Shown here piece after piece: positions 24,697 to 35,100 of a stretch of 64,000 bases of DNA (positions within the stretch are counted from its first letter, which is position 1; every line of letters begins with the position of its first letter). A program made the translations under genes and the position numbers. The DNA is from Xiphias gladius. Lineage: Eukaryota; Chordata; Actinopteri; Istiophoriformes; Xiphiidae. The DNA is taken from assembly GCF_016859285.1 (NCBI RefSeq), contig NC_053414.1, positions 9,026,517-9,090,516 of the forward strand, written 5' to 3'. Below the pieces are notes generated by a model. It had not been told where the DNA came from and made no database searches. It worked only from the letters and a program-made list of their open reading frames with translations.

Positions 24697-25045
24697 TGTT
24701 TTACGTCTATATTTAGTGGTTTTGCATGTCTTTGTGGTCATTTTGCATCTCTTTGAGGTTGTTTTGTGTATGTTTTGTAGTTGCGTTGCATCTCTGGTTA
24801 CTTTGTGTCTGTTTTTGTTGTTTTCTATTTATTACTTTTTTGTCTATCTGGTCATTTAGCATGTCTTTGTAGTAATTTTTCCATCTCTTTGTACTTGTTT
24901 TCCATCTCTTTTAGCTGCTATATGTCTCCCTGTGCTCATTTTGCATTGTTTCGTACTTGTTTTGCATCTCTTTGCAGTCATTTTGCATCTTTTTGTGGCT
25001 GTTTTGTGTTTACTCTTTATTAATTTTGTGTCTCTTTGTTGACGT
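24697..25045. repeat. Degenerate 21-bp tandem repeat, array 1
   Basis: About 15 units of the type TTTTGCATCTCTTTGTGGTCA follow one another, most exactly 21 bp long. Examples are TTTTGCATGTCTTTGTGGTCA at 24720 and TTTTGCATCTCTTTGCAGTCA near 24960. Because the unit is a multiple of three, artificial ORFs run through it. A second array of the same unit lies at 54.57-54.8 kb. Confidence 0.8.
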
Positions 25046-25397
25046 TTGATTGGTTTACCAACAAAAATATTAACGGTCACTTCTTACAGAGGCTCTGGTC
25101 AAGGGTCGATTTATAAATCGATCCACAGTGGTATCAAGAATCAAAAATCCACATTTTGTCCACCTCAACTAGGCCCATACCTCAGATAGACCCCATGCTT
25201 GACTTACTGGTGAAGAAACGGTCCTCATATTTTCAAAATGTCCTTGTAAGTATCAAAAGTTCTCTATCATACTTCTATTGTGGTACTGTACAGCCACATT
25301 TTAATCATTTGAAGCACCTACAAGTTGCATGTTGCTATAACAGTGATTTAATTACATAGAATAATAACAGTGTGCGGGAGAAAAATCCACAGTTTGC

Positions 25398-25403
25398 TTT
25401 ATT
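25398..25403 (-). terminator. Candidate poly(A) signal of minus-strand CYP3
   Basis: AATAAA on the minus strand, 237 bp after the stop codon at 25640-25642. Confidence 0.5.
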
Positions 25404-25639
25404 GTTAACAGAGGCTTTCAAAATGATCTATTCTTCACTCAGTTTAGGATGAATATTGACAAAAGCTTTAACAGGAAGAAAAAAGAAACATGTGATACGT
25501 TGGTACGCACAACTGTGCTATTATTCTGAAAAACCGACATTTTGTTTTGCCTGTTCAAATTATTTTTATACATGGGAGGTATGTTTACAACACAGATAAA
25601 ATATCAAAATGTCACTCTTTCATATTGGTTTTTTTTTTT

Positions 25640-28600
25640 TTAGCCGGAGGGTTCGGAACGTGGCACCAGCTTCAGTTTAATTGGTCGTTTTGGCATGAGC
25701 AGACCCTGGATGTCCATCTCCAAGGGGATCTGGCAGGAAATTACATGTGAAGGGGAACAGAAGTGTGAACAAAGTAAACAATGCACAAAACTCAGCCTTG
25801 TTATTTCAAATCAAGCAACTGGCATTATCAAACAGGTTTGAAACCTTACGCAAAGAACAGACAGATTACTGGATTTGCTATTAGACATTTTAGCTCAGTA
25901 GCTGTAATATATTAAATGCGTACAATCAAACTGTTCTTGTTCCAAGTGTTGTGTCAGGTAGTGGGTTTCGGACTGACACACAGGACTTTTAATGACATAT
26001 AACCTGCACTAGCCATGAATAATATTTGAACAGGATTATTCATACATTGTAAAAACAATAATAAGCAGAGTGTAAACATGAACATTTGTGTTCTCACCTC
26101 AGTCTCCTTACACGCAGAGAAGCTGTACTTCTGGAGGATCTCCACCACTGCAAGTTTCATCATCATCAGAGCAAATCGCATCCCAATGCAGTTCCTTGGC
26201 CCCATTCCGAAAGGCATGTATGTGTAGGGATCAATTTTCTCCTTGTTTTCCATGCTGAACCTGAGGACACACATATATTAATAAACAGAAATGAGACAAT
26301 GACCGGTAGAGCTCAGGTCCTCTCTCTGGGAGTTTTTAGTATATACTGGCTGTTTTGGCAAATTTAAATGTATAAATCCTTCCTATACCTCTCAGGTTTG
26401 AACTCCTCCGGTTCAGGCCACAGATCAGGGTCCCGGTGCATGGGCCATGTGGGGACCATGACAACCGTGTTTTTTGGAATTACAAGGCCATTTATCTCCA
26501 CATTCGCCTTGGCCACACGCTCCAGGCGCGGGGCAATGGGGTACAATCGCAAAGTCTCATTGATGACGCTGTCTAGATACTCCATCTGCATCAGTGCCTG
26601 GTACTGGACAGGAGCCTACGCAAACAGATATACAGACAATGGATCTCCCAAATTTGACACCATCACCATTGTGAGCTACCGTAAGTCCTGAATAGATACA
26701 CTGCTGGTTGATGAGATAATGAGAAAAAAATCCTGCAACTGATATAGCCTGTAAAATTATAATATCCAACAACTACATTGGTGTGACTACAAATTGCACC
26801 ATACCTTAAGCTTTAATTATTCCAGTAAAAAGACAAAAGTAGGTCATCTTTTAATTTTGGTTGCACTTACTGTGGGATTTCAAGATGAAGACCATTTCTC
26901 TAAGCGCCAGTGATCAATATTTTTTATAGTAAAGGAAGAGTTCTGGGAAATTTGCTTATTCATTTTTTTGTCGGGAGTTAGATTAGAAGATTTATACCAC
27001 TCTCATGTCTGTCTGGTAAATATAAGGCTACAGCCAGCAGTTACGGTATTGTGATGGCTATCTCTTTCCCCTGTTGCCAGTCTATGTGCTAAGCTAAGGA
27101 TATGGATATGGATCTTCTCATTTAACACTCGGTAAGAAAGAAAGAAACTTGTAATATGTAACGTGAAAGGGGCCAGTCGTGGTAGCAAAGCCAGAGAATT
27201 ATTATCTAACTCTGCAGCTTTACTGGGCTTTTTGGCCTCTTTTTAAGTTACTGCCTTGGTTGCATGGCCTGCAAGCTCCATTTCCATCAACCTTGTTTCC
27301 AACACAAGTGCTATAGGTAGCTTGTTTTCAGAAAACTACTTCTGTATGCAACCTGCCCACCAATTAGTAGACAGACAAGGTTAGCGAAATAGCTGGTAAA
27401 GGTAAACATCTGGTAGCTAATGACTCAGATTCTTCTCTCAAGAACTGGTGGAAACCAAGGCACAACTAAATGAAAAGAAAATATTTGATTTAAATTCATC
27501 AGGCTGCCAGATACACAAATCCAAATTAATGCTAATGTTCGTCCATGTATGTTGAGAAATTGGTTGCTAACACATTATCCATAACAAATTTACAAGGCAT
27601 GGCAGGTCAACGTGTCAATGTCAGCTTGTTGTGGACTTCATCTGCCCCCAAGCAGCCAAAAACCAATGAAGGCAGCTTGAAATGAACTACTTTGAGACCT
27701 CCCTGCTACCTCGAATCTTGTCCTACTCCAAACCCCCTATTTACCTTGTTAGGGAAGGTGGCGTCAATCTCTTCCTGCACCTGTTTCATGACATCAGGGT
27801 TTGTCGCCAGGCTGTAAGCTAAGAAAGCCAGAGAGCTGCTGGTTGTTTCATATCCAGCAAAGATGAAAATCATGGCTTGAGAAAGGATCTCATGATCATT
27901 TAAACCTGAGGAGACAGTAAGGAGGCATGATTTAGAATAGCTTCACTTTGTGCTTTCGTGTGTGTGTAGATGTGCATTTATCACCTTTATCCTGTTCTAC
28001 TCCCTTGTTTTGGGAGTCAATCATCAACTGAAGGAAATCCACTCGACCCTGAAACCAAAATCAGTGAGGAATTTGATTACATTAGTGAATCTGCTGATAC
28101 ATACATACATACATACATACATACATACATACATACAAACATACAAACATACAAACATACAAACATACATACCATTTTCTTGGTGGTCTCTCGAGCAGAC
28201 TTGATCTTCTGCAGTGCAGCGTAAAAGAAGTCAGTGACAGAGGCAGGGAAAAAGGAAAACTCTAACTTTTCAAGTATGGGACCCATGAAGGGGAAGAAGG
28301 CTGAGGATAAATAGAAATAAATGTATTTATAAAGGAAACTGGAAAGACAGTGACTGTATTGAGTGTAAACATTCACAGTAAGTTACCAAACATAGATAAT
28401 GTATTTTTGGTTTACCAGCCAGGTAAAGGACAAAATTATAAATAGCTGTATTTTACAAAAGTGAAATGAATTCTGTACCAATAATGAGGAAGAGGGGGTT
28501 CAAAAGGTCAAACTTCACCATCTTCTTGATGTTAGTGACAAAGGGATCTGACGGGTTGTTGAGCGAGTCTATGTCTATACTGAATGCTGTACTGGTTACC

Positions 28601-31459
28601 ACATCCATACTGTAGGGTCCAAAGAACCTAAACAGCAAAAGAGATATCCTCATTCTTTCAGGCTTAAAAATTGTTGAATCTATGCATTTTCTGGAATCAT
28701 TTTAAACGAATGTAGTTGGAGTATTGAGTGTTCTTACTCCTTTAGGTCTAAGGGCTCATCCTTGTCTGCCTTCTTTGCCATGCTGCTGATCAGGTTGGCA
28801 GAGTGCTGCTTCATTAAGTCAAACATCTGAGGCAAAGACCAGCATAAATGGAGAGAAAAAAAAGCCATACATAGACTTCCAGGAATACTGGAAAATACAA
28901 CTACACTGGCACAGGGGTCTTGCTGTTTCTGTTTGTGCTTTCTCTAGATCAATGGTTACCGACCAATGGGTCAGGACCCAAAAAGGGCTTCCAGGATAAG
29001 TCTGAGGGGTCACAAGATGACAAAAGGGATAATGCTTTTTTCTTGTAAAATATGGAATACTTTCACCTCTTTAAGCCTCTAAGAATCCTTAAAATGCAAC
29101 AATCTGAAGTAGACATTGCTTCATTTTAAGGTATCACAAGCCAAACAAGCTGGGAACTAATGCTCTAGAAAGAATCTAGTAAAGTTACAGCACAGATCTT
29201 GGTAGATAAATATTCCGTTGAACATGCAACAAAAGCCAGACGAGGCAAAGAGCAGTAGAGGGTCTTACCTCTTTCAGTCTTCCTGAGGTGAAGGAGGGAG
29301 AGAGGACACTGCGGATTCTCCTCCACTGATCATCTTCAGCGATGGACACAGCATCGTACAAAGGCCCATTCACACGGAAGTTCTGTCATAGAGTTAGGAG
29401 ACATCTGCCGATGAGGACAAGAGTTCAACTGAAAGGCAGCAATCGTAATGAGTGACTGAATGTATTGCATAGTGTATGTGCGTACTCTGCGATTGGTGAA
29501 GAGAGAATAACACTCCTTTATCAGAACTGTTTTTATCATGGCAGGATCTGTGATACACAGCACAGGCTGACGGCCATCAAAAATGCTAAATATAATAAGA
29601 ATAGAACAGAATATTAATAGAAAAATATTAAAATATCAGGTGAGATGTTCATGCAAGCACTTCTCTTTAAAACAGGTATGTAAGACTATCAACAGAGCTA
29701 TACATACTTTATTTAGACAAACTAGCACCTCTAAGTACAACATTCATATATATATCATTTATACATGCAGGGACATGCTCTGCATGTAGTACTGTACAAC
29801 ATGCAGACCTACCCCCATGTTTTCCCATATTTCTTGTAGCACTCTTCATCAAAGTTGGTGAATCCCTAGGTAGAGGATAAGACATTTTTAAACCCACAGT
29901 CCACTTTAACATGGTAAAACGTACTTGTGCCATATATTGAAATATGTAAATCATTAAAAGATGATAGTGTTAAATTCTGAGGAATTTACCATTTAAAATA
30001 CAGCTCAGATGCCGTTAAATAAAAATAAAATGAAGCATTTTTTAAACACAAATCATTCCTAAGATACAGTGACCAGAGACCAATTTTTATCCACCATTGG
30101 TAAAATTTCAACCTGCATTGTCAAAATGGATGAATGCAGCTGAGATTACTTACACTGACATATAAAGAACCTGAAAAACTATTTGTTCCCGCTCAAATCT
30201 TAATTTTCAGCGGGCACCATTTTCTACCAGATATTCGTAGTATTTTCTACTGAAAACTGTCAGCAAGGTTCGGTGGATTATCCGGAGCAAAGAGGACGTT
30301 GTTTCTGTTGATCTTTTCCAGTGTAATTTTTCACCATCGCCACCTCCACTCACCTGTCAGTGTATGTAATTAAGGGACAGACTGTTGAAACAATTTCTCC
30401 AAAGCTGTAAAACGGTGTGACAGATCACGCACCGTCTGCTTAGAGAGCCGTACCTAGGGTACTTGTACACTGTCCAAACCCCATGGGAGCTGTGATGATT
30501 GGTGACTAGTGAGGAGTGACTAAACAACAACTGAGGGTGCATTCCATTTTGTAAGCAAGCAACGGTTTAGGTACCTTTAGAGCTGTTTAGCTCAACATTA
30601 CGCTTCAACCTTTCACCAAAGATATTTTTTAGAAATTCTATACAAAAACATTAGGCGTAGACCGGAAACATTCATGTAACCAACACACTTTTATAGCCAC
30701 CTACTGCAGATTTTAGTGTTCCTCTTTGGTGTTCCATTATACTGAAAACTGAGCTTGCTAAATCTACACACTGATAAAAGCTACAATACACTAAGTTGGT
30801 GATCTATTAGGTACACCGAGCTAAAACTAATGCAGTCTAATGCAATCCTCCTTCGTCGAGGTCATAATGTTCAGTCTGTGTTGAAACCGTTTCAGAGAGG
30901 CGTTGAATCAACTTTCCAATCAAAGGGCTGCGGTTTGCGGTGCTGTTGGGTCGCGTCGTGTTATACCGACGGGTGTTTCTATCGTTTTGTTTCCAGATAA
31001 CAGAAACACCTCTCTGTACAATGCAATGAAGTTCAACAGCAGCCCAAAACTACAACTTCACCAAGGGGGGGCTTTATTGCAGAACTGTTATATTAGACTG
31101 GATTAGTTCTAGCCAGGTGTACCTAATAAACTGGCATTTTGTGGGTTACTCTTGCCTCCGAGGGGGTTATATTTACCAACCTTTCTATATGCCAACATAG
31201 TGCCAAAAAAAGGGATTGGTTTGGGACCGGGGACACCCATTGTTTTAAACGTTCCGTATGGCCAATAGGCGTACCTGTGAAAAACGACCAAAGAAGAGAA
31301 GAGAAGAAATGTGTATAATACACCCAGGCAAAAATATATATATATAAACACAGTATAAATACTTGGACAAATAGCCTTAAACACTCACACAAGGATCAAC
31401 GTGACGAGGGCAACCAGGAGGGTCCATGTCTCCGGGGAGAAGTAGAGGAGGTGGCCCAT
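25640..31459 (-). CDS. CYP3 family cytochrome P450 (CYP3A-like), 13 exons, 500 aa
   Basis: ER-anchored heme monooxygenase that oxidises steroids and foreign compounds with electrons from NADPH-P450 reductase. Exons 5' to 3': 31389-31459, 31181-31274, 29813-29865, 29486-29585, 29269-29382, 28738-28826, 28479-28627, 28173-28300, 27985-28048, 27745-27905, 26389-26615, 26098-26260, 25640-25729. Phases close to 500 aa. The start [19 protein letters not shown] is the usual CYP3 membrane anchor, followed by the proline hinge [10 protein letters not shown]-helix AGYETT is at 304-309, ExxR (ETLR) at 361-364, and the heme loop [10 protein letters not shown] has Cys441. Exon 11 is a single 227-nt exon, as I recall for mammalian CYP3A. 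The reading frame also stays open 93 codons upstream of the chosen ATG, but that part has no P450 character. The sequence resembles fish CYP3A; the subfamily number is not assigned. Confidence 0.92.
26945..27170. repeat. Teleost interspersed repeat in CYP3 (-) intron
   Basis: It contains TTCTGGGAAATTTGCTTATTC, then GAGTTAGATTAGAAGATTTATACC and GTAAATATAAGGCTACAGCC. These are phrases of a common perch-like fish repeat. It lies in the 26616-27744 intron; the remainder of that intron shows nothing else. Confidence 0.6.
28098..28172. repeat. (ATAC)n/(AAAC) microsatellite abutting a splice donor
   Basis: About nine ATAC units pass into ATACAAAC variants and end directly at the minus-strand donor GTATGT of the exon 28173-28300. 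The first intron bases are therefore part of the repeat. Confidence 0.95.
28950..29162. mobile_element. hAT-type MITE with 8-bp target duplication
   Basis: The termini CAATGGTTACC and GGGAACTAATG are imperfect inverted repeats of the CAGTGGTTCCC class. The flanking 8-mers CTCTAGAT (28942-28949) and CTCTAGAA (29163-29170) match at 7 of 8 positions, as expected for a hAT target-site duplication. The interior has the GGGTCAGGACCC and CTGAGGGGTCACAAGATGA phrases of a known fish family. It sits in the CYP3 (-) intron 28827-29268. Confidence 0.75.
30798..31137. mobile_element. Full-length foldback MITE in CYP3 (-) intron 2
   Basis: The left end TATTAGGTACACCGAGCTAAAACTAAT is mirrored at the right end by ATTAGTTCTAGCCAGGTGTACCTAATA. 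The GAAACACC and CAACAGCAGC parts continue the mirror inward. About 340 bp long and non-coding. This is the best-preserved copy of the family also seen at 9.6 and 42.5 kb. The rest of intron 29866-31180 is unremarkable. Confidence 0.8.
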
Positions 31460-32185
31460 CTCGACACGTTTCCTCGATTTCACCGACGGCGGCGCACTAA
31501 AGCCGCAGGCTGCGAGCCCGGGCTTTTGTACGGAGCTGGGCAGACCTGCCGCGTCAAGTGAGGCACCATGGGAGAGCCGGGTCAGCGGGCGGCCGGCGAC
31601 GCCAGGCGAATCATTAACCGAGAGAGACCGGGCGGCATGTGTTTGTGATCTCGTTCTACCGGACCGTGCAATCTGTGGCGCTGCAATCTTGCCACTGAGA
31701 TTGTTATACTGCCCGTATCGATGTAGAACGGAGTTCACGAAAACAGCCCCAAGTTACATTTGATATATATATATATATTTTTTTTTTCCAGTCTTTTAGT
31801 CTCTGCCCCTATTCTCATTTGGATGCTCCAGGCTCGCAAGAAGTCACACAGAAAATTTGATTTTAACGTTTTTCTTGGCTCGCGCTATGTTTCTCTGGTT
31901 TATGCGGACAAATCTGAAACGAAGTCAAGTCACGAAACTCTGATTTTATGTTTCTGCGGATGTGTGGTTGTCAGATTTTTTTTTGTTTGTTTTTTTATAA
32001 ATACTTGGCTCTGCTCGCGCAGAGAGACGCGCAGCCAGAGACCCGTGCGCAGTTGTTGTCCGTTTTCCACGACCCGATACCTCACGAGAGGGGGGGTAAG
32101 ATCTCATTTAACACAACGTGACGTGCAGGCAAAGTCCGTTTGCAAACCAAGATCAGAACAATTTGGTCAAGCCAGGGACAGAGCC
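31460..32185. promoter_or_regulatory. Shared promoter region of the head-to-head CYP3 pair
   Basis: 726 bp separate the two CYP3 start codons. The left half (31460-31740) is CpG-rich and belongs to the 5' UTR of the minus gene. A TATATATATATA run lies at about 31765-31776. Close to the plus-gene ATG, 32130-32138 reads CAAAGTCCG, one base from the HNF4 half-site CAAAGTCCA, and is followed by TTTGCAAAC, which resembles a FoxA or C/EBP site. Both would suit liver or gut expression, but this is motif inference only. Confidence 0.55.
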
Positions 32186-35100
32186 ATGGGTTTGCTTCTC
32201 TTCTTCTCCGTAGAAACTTGGATTCTTCTGATCACATTTATCTGCATATTTGTCACGTATGCACCACGGTTGAGTTTTTATCCAGATCAAGTTATTTGCA
32301 CGTGAAACCGGCCAGGGAATGGACCAAAACTGTGCCTTTGCCTCTCGAGTGAACAGTAAATGTCGTTTGATTCAACACCCTTTCATTCTTTTCTGTTCTG
32401 CTAAGGTATGGCCACTGGAATTATGGCGTACTGGAGAAACTGGGGGTCCCTGGTCCCAAGCCAGTGATGTACTTCGGCACAATTGGCCAGCACAACCGCG
32501 TACTTGACTTTTGTTTCCAATTTCCATTGGCGGATTGCCATCATTTCCATCGGTCGAATTTAGCTCAATTGCATTTTTTCTATTTCTAGGTTTACTACTT
32601 GGACGACGTCTGTTGTGCTCACAAGTATGGGAGAGTATGGGGGTGAGTAGACAAAGCTTTTAAAGGTGTAAATATAGGAGTTTTTGCACTAAATGCACTC
32701 AAATGTAAACGTGTTTTTATATGAATGCATAGCATGTACGAGTTGAAGAGGCCCATTCTGGCTGTGATGGATCCCGACATGCTGAAAACCATCCTAGTGA
32801 AGGAGTGCTTCGCCCACTTCACCAACCGGAGGGTGAGGACACACAGGATTCCACGGGATTAGTGCTGAATGGAACAAGAGACGGGAGTGAAGACAGAAGT
32901 GCCACAAGATCCTTTGTTCCTCGAGTTTGCTCCTTCAAAGGGGAACTTGTGAGAACGTGTTAATATGCCTGGCAGGTCATCGGTTTTAAGTTGGGACTGG
33001 CATTAGCAATAAATGTCACCCTTTTCCCCCTTTCAAAACTGGCACATAATCATACTGGGAACAAGAAATTATTTAAAAAGCTGTTTTCAAGGGCTCCCAC
33101 ATTAAAAAAAAAAAAAATTAGCATTTGTCACAAGTTGTTAATTCTGAGCTAAGAACATTAGATAAATCAAGTTAGTTAGAATAATAGTTTCAAACTGACT
33201 GTTTTTATTACCATGGTAAGCATGACCTGATTTGAAAATGCCATTAGAGACAATAGCTGTGCTTAGTGGCCTCATGAGGCTGTAATACTGAAACAATGAA
33301 ATGGATTGGCTACCCTGCCATTATTTGATCCTCACCATTAGGGAAGCAAAAACTCTGCATGGCCACGTTGTTATGTCTACCGTAAATCAAGAGGTTATCC
33401 CCCTGACATGCTAATGGTAGCATGTTGACATGCATAGAACTAGAGTACGGAATTAACTCATTAATCATCATTTCAGGGGAAAAGAAGTGATCAGCGAATG
33501 GGCCGACAGTCAAGCAGAGCGGCACCGCCATCCCTGGAGCCACTGCTACTTCAGATAAAACATTGTAAACCAATAATAATGTGGTAAACACATCTGAATG
33601 ACACTTGAACGTCGGAAACCATTGGTATTTCAAATAGCTTTTACTTACGGGATGAGGCTGGTGTTTTTCTTTTTCATTGTTGTTGTTTGTTTGACACGTG
33701 TTAGTCCATCCCTTCATGCTTTCTTCCACACGTCTGTGGCACTCAGCCCTAAGTATATACATGAATCGTTACTAACATAAATATATAGCTTTCATTTTAA
33801 AAAAGGCTGAATAATTTCCAAAACATGCACGGATCTGTAGTTTTTAGCAAATGTTACTCAGGAACAACAGTTCACTTTCCGTGGACTACTTTTAGCCGCA
33901 GACACATCTTTGGTGAGCTAGTGAGTCTTTAAGGCAGTAATACACTGTTTGTGAGATGGACTCAAAATGAACAACAGTGTCCATGTTCATCATATATTGA
34001 AGGAATATGTCGAGTATGCGCATCACTGTGGCTCACTCATCTGTTTTTAACGGTTTGTGGACAACGATGGAGCTCAAAACTCATGGCATTTATTTATATT
34101 AACCAAAATATAGAATTTCGCCCATATCTTTCAACTACTGCTGGTGTATTTGACTCCTACAGAATGTAATGAAGCAATGAAGCATTTGCTATAGCCTAGG
34201 ACCCTTCAAAGAAAGAGCAAATGTTGTTTCTTGATCCTCATCTGCACGCATCAGGCAGCATATACAGTACTTGTTTCCTGTCTAATGTCGTGAAAAAATT
34301 CTTTGTCGAGGGTACTGCTCTTAATAGCTTGACCACCCATACATTAACTAGTGAACACACATATACATGCATGTGACCATTATGCCCTTTCAGAACTTCC
34401 GTCTGAATGGGGACCTGTATGACGCAGTGTCTATTCTTGAGGATGATGACTGGAGACGGATTCGCAACATCCTCACCCCATTGTTCACCTCTGGTCGTAT
34501 AAAAGAGGTGGGAGTTGTCAATTTTCCTAATTTCTTCAATTCATATTTGGGTAGATTGAAAAATATATTAATATATTCATCTTCACCTTTGTAGTACTTG
34601 TGCTTATTTTGTTCTTTGTTCTTTTGTTCTTGTGCTTATTCTTGTATTTTGTTATTTTGTTCCTCTGTTTAAGATGTTTAGTATCATGAAACATCATTCC
34701 CGCAAACTGACAGACAAGCTGCAGTCCACAGTGGACAATGATGAAGTTATTAATGTCAAAGAGTAAGTTGTACCCTCCACTAAATGGCTACTAATCAACT
34801 AGGGGTTGATTATTTTGAGCCAGATCCCTACTAAAGAGGCATATATATGTATATATATATAAATCCTATATTTAAATGTCCCACCTGTGAAACTGGTTTC
34901 AATCACTGATCAATGATTAGTATAATCTGTGTTTCTCAGCTTCTTTGGAGGCTACAGTATGGATGTGTTGACGAGCTGTGCATTAAGTGTGGATTTAGAC
35001 TCGATCAGCAACCCTTCCAATCCCTTCATAACCCATAGCGGCAAGATGTTCAGATTTTCCATCCCTCTTTTCATTTTCCAAGGTACTTCACTACTTTTCC

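Larger units (their letters stand above)
22031..25639. other. Intergenic region between FOXK1 and the CYP3 pair
   Basis: I see no gene here. It holds a GATA microsatellite (22355-22391), a fragment of a common fish repeat (22645-22715, GCAAGTTTATTTGTATAACAC), a hAT-like MITE (22905-23197), an unexplained CpG-dense segment (about 23440-23640), a 21-bp tandem repeat (24697-25045) and, at the right, the 3' UTR of the minus-strand CYP3 gene with a minus AATAAA at 25398-25403. Confidence 0.65.

Noticed and set aside
24605-25023. Hydrophobic ORFs that look like membrane proteins
   Set aside because: They are translations of the 21-bp tandem repeat. The apparent transmembrane segments come from T-rich units.
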